64,000 nucleotides of DNA. It comes from Apostichopus japonicus (taxonomy: Eukaryota > Echinodermata > Holothuroidea > Aspidochirotida > Stichopodidae). Both the position numbers and the translations under genes were made by a program. The stretch covers positions 6,547,501 to 6,611,500 of the forward strand of contig NC_092562.1 in assembly GCF_037975245.1 (NCBI RefSeq), read 5' to 3'. Positions 1 to 10,892 of this stretch are shown in pieces; positions within the stretch are counted from its first letter, which is position 1; each line of letters starts with the position of its first letter. The notes beneath the pieces were generated by a model. That model had not been told where the DNA came from, searched no databases, and worked only from the letters and a program-made list of their open reading frames with translations.

Positions 1-193
1 CAAAAAGTAGAAGCGCGCCATTATACTCTCTTGCATGATATTACGTTGTCACATGAATTTATGCCGAATCTATTGACGAAAAGTTGTTGTTTGAGAAGCT
101 ATCGTCGTAGCGATCTACTACGTCGATGTATGTCTTTATTAAATAGCGTCGTCATCATCTGTTGTTTACGTGCAGTTTACGTAGGCTTCACAT

Positions 194-1290
194 TAGACCG
201 GCAGCCCAGTGCACTTTGATCAAACGAACGAGGTACCAATATCTGAGTATTGGAACATTTGTGGAAAAACCCAGTATATCCAAAAGTGGATGTCTGCCGT
301 GGTCGCTCTGCTGCATGTGGCCCCTGGGGCCGGTTAAAGGGGGCCCAAAAATGCATCTGATCAAACGAACGAGGTACCACTTGAAACCAATGTCAACTTA
401 ATGCATGACTGCCACATAGTACTGAATGACCCATGCCAGACAAATTTTCTGCTGCAAAGGGCCCGCCAGACGCCCAAGAAGGGCCCCTAAAAAAATGCAT
501 CTGATCAAACGAACGAGGTACCACTTGAAACCAATGTCAACTTAATGCATGAATGCCACAAAGTACTGAATGGCCTATGCCAGACAAATTTTCTGCTGCT
601 AAGGGCCCGCCAGACGCCCCCAAATATGGCCCAAATGCCCATTAGCGTAGCATTGACCCAGATTAAATATGCAAGGTACCACTCAAAACCGGTTTGGAAT
701 GTTCGGGTTGATCTTACAGACTATGGATATCATCATGCCAGACAAATTTTCTGCTACAGAGGGCCCGCCAGACGCCCAAAAGGGCCCCTAAAAATGCATT
801 TGATCAAACGAACGAGGTACCACTTGAAACCAATGTCAACTTAATGCATGAATGCCACAAAGTACTGAATGGCCCATGCCAGACAAATTTTCTGCTGCTA
901 AGGGCCCGCCAGACGCCCCCAAATATGGCCCAAATGCCCGTTAGCGTAGCATTGACCCAGATTAAATATGCCAGGTACCACTCAAAATCGGTTTGGAATG
1001 TTCGGGTTGATCTTACAGACTATGGAAATCATCATGCCAGACAAATTTTCTGCTACAAACGGGCTAACAGACACACTAAAAAAGGGCCCCCAAATGGACC
1101 ATGATCAATCATAGTTGGTACCACACAAAACCAATATTAAATGCAAAGGTACTTTCCACAGAGTAAAGAACTGCCAATGCAAGACAAATTTTCTTCTGCA
1201 TAGGTCCCACCAGATAGAAAGTATAGGTGGCCCAATGCGGCCCTATATGGGCCTAATGAATTGTATATCGATGCAGACTATATGTGCCTT
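194..1290 (+). repeat. Left arm of the 3.6-kb inverted-repeat element
   Basis: The arm contains direct repeats. The block with GATCAAACGAACGAGGTACC occurs near 219, 359, 501 and 802. The segment from about 500 to 800 is repeated nearly intact from about 801 to 1100, a period of about 301 bp. Reading frames here are by-products of the repeats. Confidence 0.8.
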
Positions 1291-2388
1291 GTGACATGAC
1301 ATTTGTAGCATTCCACAGAGTAAAGAAATGCCAATACAATACAAATGTTCCTCTGCAAAGTGCCCACCCTTTGAGGGAGATCCTGACAGTTATAATGCAT
1401 TCTCAAATCCATTCTTTTTCCTTTTATCCATTCTTTTTCCTTTTATCCAGTCAGTACTTTGTATCGTGAGCAGTGTTTAACTTTGCAGTTACTTTGTTTC
1501 GCTGGAACACTGGAGCAGATTAAAATCAGTTTATGTATTGTAAATAAGAAACCCAGAATCATTTTGTATCTTAAAACACTGTGTGTACGTTAGCATTGTA
1601 AATCTAAAAAGTTTAAAATCTTGAGAAAGAACGCTTAAGTGTCATCTTAAGACATACATGTAGTCGAACAAAAGAGATTGTTTTGTTTCTTAAGCTCAGA
1701 CAAAGAAACAATTATCAAACAATGGTGAAAATGCTTTATAACGTGTACTTAACGATAAAGGTTTGGGTTGAAACTGTCCAATATGGTTTTTAAAAGATAC
1801 ATAATTGAAGCATAGAAATGTATATGTACCTTTATGCTAGGTACACTCTTTAAAGGACTTAAAATGCTAAGATTGAACAAACAAATACTGATATCACCAC
1901 GTATGACTCCATTCCTTGATACAAAATATAAAATGAGTAATTGGCCTATATTACTCCATCTTGGTCTTTTAGAACTTCCATCATTACACTAATTCAATTC
2001 GAATAGCTTGTAACAAGTCCAACAAATAGATGTGGCATCCATTTTTCAGAAATATGAATGCTAGATGAGGGTTTTTGTTTTCATCTATGAAGGAATCTTT
2101 TACCTTTCAAGAAAGTCATCTTGCTAGTTTAAAATGTACTAAAATCATAATTGGCAAAGATAGTAACAAAAGATCACTATGTGATTACTCTAAACATGAC
2201 ACATGTTAGGTTCAAGTATAAGAACTGAGAATTCATGTCTCTTGACAGTGATTAAACACTGGAGTGTGTGCATTGTAAAAAGACACTGCATTTGCCATTC
2301 AGACAGATCTCAAAAGAATCATTAGTAAGTTTATGAAAATTAAGTATTCCCATGAACTTGATTCTAAAAAGACAATGGAAGCTCAAAT

Positions 2389-2607
2389 CTATGTTTCATT
2401 GTCGGAGTCATCACTCCAAGATGGTTCAGTACTTGAATCATCGGCATCAAAGTCGGAAGCCACGTCTCGTCGGCTACTTTGAAAATCTTCGCTCAGTTCC
2501 CCCTCTTGGAATAGATGATCTGGGAGAGCCGGTCCCTCAAACCAGTCAGGGCTGTAGCACCCATTCTTGCTCTTCCAACCGTAGTTCTGTGGATCCAAGC
2601 CAGGCAA
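2389..2607 (-). CDS. Short acidic reading frame inside the inverted-repeat element
   Basis: A 72-codon frame on the minus strand at the centre of the 194-3789 element. Its second half is strongly acidic and serine-rich and it ends DDSDNET. It resembles the tail of a larger protein, perhaps what a deletion derivative keeps of a transposase or accessory protein. No domain was recognised and no splice context was established. It may be chance. Confidence 0.25.
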   Translation of the reverse strand: MPGLDPQNYGWKSKNGCYSPDWFEGPALPDHLFQEGELSEDFQSSRRDVASDFDADDSSTEPSWSDDSDNET

Positions 2608-2829
2608 GACTCTTCCTCAGAATGTTAGAATTATAATGTGGGGAACTGTAATTTTTGCCAAGGCCAGCAAATCCCAAAATATTTAGAGGCTTAGGTGAAA
2701 GTGTTATCTTTATTTTGCTTAGAGCAGCGAATAGCTAAATAAGATAAAACACTGGTCTTGTGTACAGTAACTCCAATCTATGCTGGAATTAAATATAATC
2801 ATGAGCTTGAAATGTCATGTTACAAGGCA

Positions 2830-3789
2830 CATATATCCAATTCTTTAGACCCATATATAGGGCCACATTGGGCCACCTATTCTTTCTATCTGGTGGGACC
2901 TATGCAGAAGAAAATTTGTCTTGCACTGGCAGTTCTTTACTCTGTGGAAAGTACCTTTGCATTTAATATTGTTTTTGTGTGGTTCCAAACCGGTTTTGAG
3001 TGGTACCTTGCATATTTAATCTGGGTCAATGCTACGATAATGGGCATTTTGGGCCATATTTGGGGGTGTGTGGCGGGCCCTTAGCAGTAGAAAATTTGTC
3101 TGGCATAGGCCATTCAGTACTTTGTGACATTCATGCATTAAGTTGACATTGGTTTCAAGTGGTACCTCGTTCGTTTGATCAAATGCATTTTTATGGGCCC
3201 TTTTGGGGCGTCTGGCGGGCCCTTTGTAGCAGAAAATTTGTCTGGCATGATGATTTCCATAGTCTGTAAGATCAACCCGAACATTCCAAACCGGTTTTGA
3301 GTGGTACCTTGCATATTTAATCTGGGTCAATGCTACGCTAATGGGCATTTGGGCCATATTTGGGGGCGTCTGGCGGGCCCTTAGCAGCAGAAAATTTGTC
3401 TGGCATAGGCCATTCAGTACTTTGTGGCATTCATGCATTAAGTTGACATTGGTTTCAAGTGGTACCTCGTTCGTTTGATCAGATGCATATTTTTAGGGGC
3501 CCTTCTTGGGCGTCTGGCGGGCCCTTTGCAGCAGAAAATGTGTCTGGCATGGGCCATTCAGTACTATGTGGCATTCATGCATTAAGTTGACATTGGTTTC
3601 AAGTGGTACCTCGTTCGTTTGATCAGATGCATTTTTGGGCCCCCTTTAACCGGCCCCAGGGGCCACATGCAGCAGAGCGACCACGGCAGACATCCACTTT
3701 TGGATATACTGGGTTTTTCCACAAATGTTCCAATACTCAGATATTGGTACCTCGTTCGTTTGATCAAAGTGCACTGGGCTGCCGGTCTA
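2830..3789 (-). repeat. Right arm of the 3.6-kb inverted-repeat element
   Basis: Reverse complement of the left arm, with the same GGTACCTCGTTCGTTTGATC blocks near 3163, 3462, 3607 and 3747. It has one fewer 301-bp unit than the left arm. The outermost 150 bp, including the GGCCCC-rich palindrome near 3640-3665, matches the left end closely. Confidence 0.8.
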
Positions 3790-3961
3790 CATGTGCTTAT
3801 GTTGTTATCATATGCGGTTTACACTTTATTTAAATATTTAACGATGACATTATAGAAGAAAATGACGTTGTCATACTGAAATAGGATATTCGTGTATAAT
3901 TCTGCGTCGTTGTTATACTATTTTATGTAGCTGTTGTAGACATTTCTACCCAGGGGAAATG

Positions 3962-4100
3962 TTTTTAAGTGTAGGCGCGCCTCGGGGCTGTGTCCTCCCC
4001 CCCCCCCCCCTGGCCCTTTTCCCTGTATACCAGCGACTGTCAGAGTATGACCAGTGATTGTAGGGTCATCAAATATTCGGATGATATTGTCATTACTGGT
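3962..4100 (+). pseudogene. Rex1-like non-LTR reverse transcriptase, upstream fragment
   Basis: Translation gives a GCVL-type segment, then PFSLYTSDC, then KYSDDIVITG, which is the catalytic YxDD box of a non-LTR reverse transcriptase. A cytosine run at about 3997-4010 has replaced codons between GCVL and the FSLYT segment. The frame is cut at 4100 by a hAT insertion and resumes at 5345. The 5' part of the retroelement is missing. It resembles Rex1/CR1-group elements. Confidence 0.75.
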
Positions 4101-5344
4101 CAGGCGCGGCGGAACGGGAAAATTATTGGGGTGGCTAATATGTGGAGACTAACTAAGCGGAGCGCCACCATCAGTTGTCGCGGAGCGTACAAGAAAATTT
4201 TGGGTTTTTCAAACCCCCCAGATGGCCGGAAACGGCACTTCCCGAGTGTTTTATGCTGCGAATACCTAGCCCTAAAACATGGGTCTCAAGCCTGCAATTT
4301 CTCAGATTGCACGTAAAAATCTGTAAAAACATTGTAATTTGTATATTCGATGGTGTTTTAAGAGAGTAGCTATTACTCGACGTGTACTCGCAAAGACGTT
4401 TTTGAGTGTAGTAAATTACTACTTGCAATTAAATGCAATAATTACAAGGGCGTCGGAAGCTATTTTTGATTGGTACGGCGGTTCAGAGTGTGGCCAACTA
4501 TCATAATTGTCGGGGGGACGTTTGGTAGGTCAAACTACGCTACGCGCCACCATGGTTGGCGCGTAGCGTAATGGAGAAAATTTTGAAAATATTCCTCCCA
4601 GATTGCAGGAAATGGCACTTCCCGAGCTTGAAAACAAGACCCCTGCCATGCCAGAGTAGTCACATTTAGCCTACTTGCCGTCATCATTATTGAAAATTAT
4701 TGAAACATGTTCCTCCGAGATTATTTTTTTTCCATTTTTTAGTCCTACTTTTTTTTTTTTTGGCGTCGTGAATATTGGTCCGGCGTTCGCCGGACCTGCC
4801 CGTACCGGCTCCGACGCCCCTGAATTAAATAAATGTCATAAGAAAAAACAGAAAGCATTTCTTAATGTCAACAAATGGGTAATTCCAAAACCATATGCAG
4901 TTGCCAATAAATTTCTATGACCTAGCACTGTCATCATGTCATATACCCTATACAGTACAGGTGAAATGCTAATATTGTGTTTTTGTTCGTTTAATAATTG
5001 ATTGCGTTTAAACATAAAGCCATGTTCCACGCCTTGCGTGTACTCGTAGTGTAAACGCAAATGTTAATGAGTGTAGCGTTTAGCTTATTACCCTCTTATT
5101 TAAAACACTAATATTCGATGAGGCATGATACAGACAATCAATTATCATATTTAATTATTACACCTATATAGTATACGTGTGCATCGGACAGATCGACAAG
5201 TATGCATTAAAAAATGGGCAGATGCACGTTTCGGAGCCTTGGTAAATATTGGGGGGGCTTATCATGCATTTGCCCCCTCAACTTTTTCATTGGGGGGCTC
5301 ACCCCCCCCCCAAGCCCCCCCCCCCCCCGGTTCCGCCGCCACTG
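4101..5344. mobile_element. hAT-type element inserted in the Rex1-like retroelement
   Basis: Ends are CAGGCGCGGCGGAACGGG at the left and GGTTCCGCCGCCACTG at the right, imperfect inverted repeats. It is flanked by a perfect 8-bp duplication, TTACTGGT, at 4093-4100 and 5345-5352. Removing the element and one copy restores a continuous retroelement, which independently proves the boundaries. It encodes no transposase and carries a second, nested element at 4445-4822. The right end is G/C-homopolymer rich. Confidence 0.88.
4445..4822. mobile_element. Nested 378-bp MITE with 5-bp target duplication
   Basis: Starts CAAGGGCGTCGGAAGC and ends GGCTCCGACGCCCCTG. It is flanked on both sides by AATTA (4440-4444 and 4823-4827). 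Such ends with a 5-bp duplication fit the hAT5 group. The interior at about 4537-4625 carries a palindromic module (GCGCCACCATGGTTGGCGCG, then GGAAATGGCACTTCC) that recurs in other elements of the window. Confidence 0.8.
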
Positions 5345-6157
5345 TTACTGGTTACCTGTCAGATAAGATTGACTCATACGCGACCACGATTGCAAGGTTT
5401 GTCCAGTGGCATTTGTTGCAACTTAATTTGTCCAAAAACTAAGGAGCTGATTATAGATTTCCGTCGCAAGCCAGTAACCCACGCTCCCATCTATGTTCAT
5501 GGGGAGCAAGTAGAACAAGTAGATAAATATAAGTACTTAGAACCACGCTGAGTAATAAAATTGACTGGTCTAGTAATGCCAAAATTGTACATAAGAAAGC
5601 AAATCAGAGGCTGTGAGAAAACTGAAGAACCTCAGAGTGGATAAAACAATCATGACCTTGTTCTATAAATCCCTCATTCAAAGTGTTTTGATGTACAACA
5701 TAATTCGTTACTTCGCCAATGGTACAAGAATCGATGTGAAGATGCTTGAGCAATCTAGGAAAGTTGCTCAGCGTGTAATCGGTGCTCAATTACCATCGTT
5801 AGAGTACTTGTATCATGAGAGGGTCTGCAAATTGAAACATATCATGCAAGACCCAACACACCCTTTGTTCAGTGAGCACTATAATTACAACCGCTCTGGA
5901 CTGCGCTTATGCCCACCACGTACACTTAGGGGCCGCTACAGATACTCATTTGTGGCTAACTCTATCCATATATTTAAGTCACAAGTGAGAAGATAAGTTT
6001 CTTATTTATAGGACTTGCTATATGTTTGTATTACTGTATGTGTATCGCAGTCTATTGATACATATACTATTGCTTTTCTTTTTTCCTTTTCTTTTTTCGT
6101 TTACGACCTGTGTAAGCCGAATTTCCGATTGTGGACAATAAATTCAAATTCAAAAAT
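5345..6157 (+). pseudogene. Rex1-like non-LTR reverse transcriptase, downstream fragment
   Basis: Continues the frame broken at 4100. Recognisable pieces are LNLSKN, then IIDFRRKPV, then a KYKYL segment, then from 5613 a conserved C-terminal stretch (LRKLK-type start, LFYKSLIQSVLMY, and DPTHPL). Frameshifts near 5430, 5550 and 5610 make it inactive. The 3' end at about 6140-6157 has an AATAAATTCAAATTCAAA-type short tandem tail, typical of this retroelement group. Confidence 0.8.
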
Positions 6158-6750
6158 GTATGTTGTTGTCTTGCACATAATCCGATATAACACGGATAGG
6201 GTCCCAAATAAGCTACTGTAAGGCTTCTTGATCCTTGGGTCTCAAAAACTAAACTATAAGTATAACATCATTTGCAAGGGCGGCGGAACCGGGGGGCACA
6301 GGGGGCACGTGCCCCCCCACTTTTCCACAGGTTAAAAATGTGCCCTTTTTCTACATAAAAATTGTACCCTTGATCACCTTATTAGGTCAGCGATATTTCA
6401 GTAAAAGATCTAATCCTAATTTAGAACTATCAGGGGCCTATCGTTGATTAACAGACTTTATATGTATGGAGCTGCAGCACTTTGTTGCCTGTTGTTGTCA
6501 CGATCGGCGGTCCAAGTTCCAAAACAGCCTTTTCGATAAACATATACTAGCTACAGTTGTATCAAAGACAATTACTGGCTATAGTTGTAACCAAGGGCGG
6601 CGGAACCGGGGGGGGGGGGCACAGGGGGCACGTGCCCCCACTTTTCCTCAGGTTAAAAATGTGCCTTTTTTCTATATAAAAGTTGTACTCTTGATCACCT
6701 TATTAGGTCAGCGATATTTCAGTAAGAGATCTAATCCTAATTTAGAACTA

Positions 6751-7095
6751 TTAATGAATTTCTGTGGGTCAAACTCAAAGCTATTCGAATGGAAAAAAAT
6801 ATTAGTATCTCTCCTGTCTGACCACAATGACATTCGCCTGGCCATTCCGAATGTTCTCTGCCTAATACACATATACCTACTGGCACCAATGAGCGCAGCC
6901 TCCGGAGAGAGATCCTTCTCCGTACAACGCCGGATAAAGACATACTTGCGGAGCACAATTGGTGAAAAACGGTATAATAATATGATAATGCTTCAAATCC
7001 ATAAAGCAAGAACGGACGGATTAGTTATACGGGACATCGCTAAAGAGTTTGCAAAGCGAAACCCACGTCGAATGAAATATTTCGGGGAGTTTTAA
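6751..7095 (+). pseudogene. hAT transposase C-terminal dimerisation domain remnant
   Basis: About 115 codons to a stop at 7093-7095. The segment AASGERSFSVQRRIKTYLRS, followed by hydrophobic helix residues and an IHKARTD stretch, matches the conserved hAT C-terminal dimerisation region (the ASxERxFS...KT.LRS signature). The upstream RNase-H catalytic region and zinc finger are absent. The open frame extends upstream to 6466 only by reading through transposon-end sequence, so it is not a functional protein. It resembles the ZMYM-like or 52-kDa-repressor-like hAT transposases common in invertebrates. Confidence 0.8.
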
Positions 7096-7121
7096 ATGTT
7101 TACTACCACAAGGTTTGTATC

Positions 7122-7518
7122 CAGTGGCGGAGCGTCCATACAGTCAGGGGGCGGATGCCCCCCCCCCTCCCTGACGGACTCAAATGGACTGCTTGTGCCC
7201 TTTTCAGCTTTTTACCACTTTTTACTTATTCGCGATTATTGACTTTTCAATTGCGCTCTCATCTACCTATTGACATTTGTCACGTTTTGTTGGTGTAATT
7301 TTCTGACAAAATGGCGATGACATCTATTTATTTTTCGTTTATCTACAAATTAGCAAGGCCCGGAAAGGGTCATTTCCGGCGATCTAGGGAGTATCTTTAC
7401 TCAAAAAATTTCTGTACGCTCCGCGCCAACCTGTGGTGGCGCTCCGCTTAGATAGTGTCGAAAGCGCCCCTACAGATCATTCTCGACCCCCTGATTAATA
7501 CCCCTAGCTCCGCAACTG
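7122..7518 (-). mobile_element. CAGTGGCGGAGC-family MITE, inverted relative to its partner
   Basis: Starts CAGTGGCGGAGCGTCC and ends GCTCCGCAACTG. It is the reverse-oriented relative of the element at 62787-63221, sharing the GGCCCGGAAAGGGTCATTTCC and GCGCCAACCTGTGGTGGCGC segments in the same order. The flanking octamers TTTGTATC and CTTCTAAC match at only 5 of 8 positions, so the insertion is old or the edges are eroded. Confidence 0.7.
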
Positions 7519-8035
7519 CTTCTAACATTCTGGTGAGTGCCATTATGCATATTCAATTTAAAAAAAAAATTCTAATGCATTTCCAAAAATGCATTGCTAT
7601 ATTACATTGTAACTTTTTAATAAGCGGAAGCCATTTATAGCCTACTATGAATAATGAGTATAGGTTTAATATCCTATAACCTACCCTATCCTTTCGTATT
7701 TTGACATATTTCATTTGCTTTCATTTATGTATCGATCGCGTGTGCAGGAACTTTATAATGATTTCACCTCAGTTTGTCTCGAAAGAAAACTTGTTCCTTG
7801 TTTCCCAATTTTCACATTGGATATTGCAATTCTAGTATGCATTTTTTCCTTGAGGGTGGGGGTGGGGCGTTGATGGAGTGATGTGTATACGCAAATAAGA
7901 TAATACAATAAGAGTTATAAAGGGTACTAAATATCAGGCTGCATCAGTCCAATCAAATTTCTGCAAAGTGCCCTTTGACGTCGGTGCCCCCCCCCCCCCC
8001 AGATTAAAAGTGCTTCCGCCGCCCTTGATCATCTG

Positions 8036-10177
8036 CATCAAATCAAGTTCATGTTGTCATTTGAATTTATATAGTCATCAATGTAATAAACGTTGTTGTT
8101 GTTTGATTATGCCCTTTTTGCGTTCCATAGGGGCGACATCACTTAATGAGAGTAACGTTAGGAGATTTCACAGATTTCGACCTAGGTAAACTTTCCTCTT
8201 TTGGCGTTGTTTAGACTACCCACAATAATAATTCTATGACTGACGTTTGAAGTCTAACAAACCTTTGTGGCGATAGTAACCAGGACTAGCATAAGCCTAG
8301 CTTAGTAAGGACTAACGTTATGCTACGCTAACTTTAGAAGGTTAGTTTAAACCCTGGAGGAGATGCTGTAGGCCTTCCTAGCTTACACTGTGAAACTAGT
8401 ACTCACTGTAACGGTAAGTTAGGCTATATGTCTTACAGCTAGACTAAGACAAGAGTAAGACTGTAACTGTAAGACCGTAGCTAACCTAGGAAGTAGGAAT
8501 GGATACCGCAAATATGGTATACCGTTTAGTTAGGCAACTGGGATCACGTCCCATTTGTAGGCGGCAATTGTAAGGGAAGAGGGTAGGGAATAAACTAGAG
8601 AAGGACAAATACAGGAAAGGTGTGGAGGGAAAAAAGGGGGTGGAAGAGAGCTACGAGAAGAGGAGTGACGGGGGGGGGGGGAGGGGGGAGGATGGAGGGG
8701 GGATATAGAACAGAAGAAAAGTTAGCTGTAACTAAGTATACATCAAAGCTGTAACTAAGTATACATCCATTGACTTTGGATGCTGTTTGCTATGCTGTGA
8801 GCCTCTAAACTTAGACAGACCAGGTCCCAGATAGTATAGTGGTATCATGTTGAGGTATTTGGTTGTTTATAGGGAGTAAGATTTCCAAATGCCAAAAATA
8901 AAAACTGGGGGGAGGGTGTTAAAAGCCTTAAAGAAACACAATTTGATCAGCACATTCCTGAAATGAATTGAAACTCTATCTAAAATATGTAACTGTGCTT
9001 CGCTGCAAAAAGGTTAGGCTGTTTGTCATTGCTACTAATATTTGAATCAATTACAAAGGTGTGTCAATTTTGAAGCCTTTACTATACACTTGTGTTTAGG
9101 CAAGTACAGACAACTGTAAAAAGTGTAGCCTAGGTCTAGCTACTATGTTTAACTTTAATAGGCCCTTTTATAGTTTTATGCCTAGGTGAACTTATTTGTT
9201 CCACCAAATTTCAAGGACATGTTATGGATGTTGACATCAAAAGGCTAACTTAATTCTACACTAGCTATGCATTTATAAGGAGGGGTAAAATGTTGAGGGC
9301 CTCTCTTGTTTTGGTGGTTCTATGTTTCAAGGAAGGATGATAGTCAAATTGGCCTAGGCTATGCCTTATGTTAGGCCAAGCTAAGGTTAGAATATATGTC
9401 ATTCACAGAAACAGTATTTTGTCCAAGATTAGAATCCGGTGTCCTAAAGCTTGAAGGTAAGCTAATTTGAAGGCACATTATTTATAACTTAGGCTAACTG
9501 TGCAATTTTTTTTTATATACAATGGAATTATTGATTGATCTGAGTTGTCTCCATCTGTGCATAACATACAAGAAGATGAAACTTTTTCTTCCCTATCGAT
9601 ATAACACAAAAGTATGTTCAATTCATCTGTATGAGATGAAATTATGGAACACAATTAACTTTTTTTGTGATTGTAATGCATTCATTTTAGTGCAGATAAT
9701 ATTTCTATGCAACTTTCAGAAAGATATCTGAGGCTTGTCAACTAAAGTGGATGGGTTACTCAGAACTTAGTACTACGGCCTCCAGTGGTGATCTTTTTGT
9801 TCATATGACGTTTAGGGAATATGTATTCATTGCATTATTTGGAATTACAAAACAATGGATCAATAGTCACATTGAGAGCTGCACTAAAGAGCTGATGTCA
9901 CCATCAGTTTAGCTGTAAAAGAAAATGTTAGAAAATTAGCATTATCCTGAAAACATGAATACAGTAGCGATAGAAACATTAATAGCACTCATTTTTCTTT
10001 CTTGCTTGTAATATGACCTTTATTGTACTGCACCTGTGTGTTCAGGAGATAAAGGAGATAAACTCTAGCCATATATTGTGTAAGACACAGCCAACCTGTG
10101 GTTCCGACTGGACTCCTACTATAAACTTTTAAATCAGTTGCTTTGCTAGGTAACATCTCTTGAACTTTTATTTTCAG
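8036..10177. other. Gene-free interval upstream of gene 1
   Basis: No coding region was recognised. It contains a purine-rich tract at about 8560-8720 with a G12-type run and short AT-rich stretches. The promoter and any non-coding first exon of gene 1 probably lie here: a good splice acceptor (TTTTATTTTCAG) at 10166-10177 suggests that the first coding exon begins at 10178 after an upstream untranslated exon. No TATA box or start site could be fixed. Confidence 0.4.
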
Positions 10178-10233
10178 TTTGGTGTAACATCTACAGTACT
10201 CTGATTATATTAGTTTTGAAACTACCTGGCAGT

Positions 10234-10892
10234 ATGTTAAAGGCGATTGGGAATTGTGTCATTCTACATGCTTGGAGAGGAAGTTTGGCAACAAGTACAC
10301 CTTTGGTGTCAAAGTATTCCCACGTCAGTACATTTCTGAGAGTGCCTACGAGAAGCTCTGCAGTTCAACTTTATACCAACGGTGTCTCAAAAAAAGAAGG
10401 CAAAAATGTTAGTCATAGCAGACAGATTTCGGAAAGCTCAAATAAACTCCAACAGGTGGATGATTCCAAGGCACGATACATGCAAGAAGTATTCTTAAGG
10501 AAAACAGATACTGGCGGTGGTCATGTGATATTTGCCTCTGAAGACAGTCTCAACCCTATCCTCAGTGAAATACGTTTTGCAGCAGACGCCGTCTACCATA
10601 ACTTTCCGTACGTCTGGTTCAGAGACCACTGCCGGTGTTCCTCCTGCGTGGATGGCAATATGCGATCTAAAGTGGCCATTCAGGATTTAGATCCGGACAT
10701 CGAACCAGTGCTAGATCAAACTACTCCCATGGGGTCAAGCATCAGTATCTTGTGGAAGGATGGTCATTACAGCAAATACCCAGAGAGATGGCTTTGGGCT
10801 CATCGGTTTGGTCAAATGTCAACTGGAGATTTTTTGTCCCCAAGTCACTGCATCAGATGGGATGCCAATGAGATTTCAAAATCTTTGAAGAG
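10234..10892 (+). CDS. BBOX1-like: Gene 1 exon 1: presequence and zinc-binding N-terminal domain
   Basis: Starts MLKAIGNCVILHAWRGS, rich in R, S and T, as in mitochondrial targeting peptides. The DUF971-type domain follows: WFRDHCRCSSC gives three zinc cysteines and DGHYSKY gives the histidine. Spacing from the last cysteine to the histidine is 40 residues, against 39 in human BBOX1. Donor AG|GTAACA; the exon ends inside an arginine codon. Confidence 0.92.

Larger units (their letters stand above)
194..3789. mobile_element. Large inverted-repeat DNA element, about 3.6 kb
   Basis: The two ends are inverted copies: TAGACCGGCAGCCCAGTGC at 194 reappears in reverse complement ending at 3789. Homology between the arms runs inward for about 1 kb on each side (to about 1290 and from about 2830). 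The arms are made of repeated blocks that contain GATCAAACGAACGAGGTACC and a GGGCCCGCCAGACGCCC-like segment. Candidate target duplications are TA or CAT, too short to name a superfamily. The centre (1290-2830) is ordinary AT-rich sequence with one short antisense reading frame. This is probably a non-autonomous DNA transposon; the family was not recognised. Confidence 0.75.
6275..8027 (+). mobile_element. hAT element with partial internal self-duplication
   Basis: Begins CAAGGGCGGCGGAACCGG and ends TTCCGCCGCCCTTG. The flanks ATCATTTG (6267-6274) and ATCATCTG (8028-8035) are an 8-bp duplication with one change. A second copy of the left end starts at 6592, preceded by about 160 bp (6432-6591) that belongs to a different element, the one seen complete at 39501-40042. 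The body carries a transposase C-terminus (6751-7095) and a MITE (7122-7518). It is a deletion derivative. Confidence 0.85.

Noticed and set aside
3016-3438. 140-codon minus-strand frame in the right arm
   Set aside because: It follows the 301-bp transposon repeat and its mirror in the left arm; no domain and no independent support.
10216-10233. Start of gene 1 at 10216
   Set aside because: The codon there is TTG, not ATG. The first ATG in the frame is at 10234 and begins a credible presequence.
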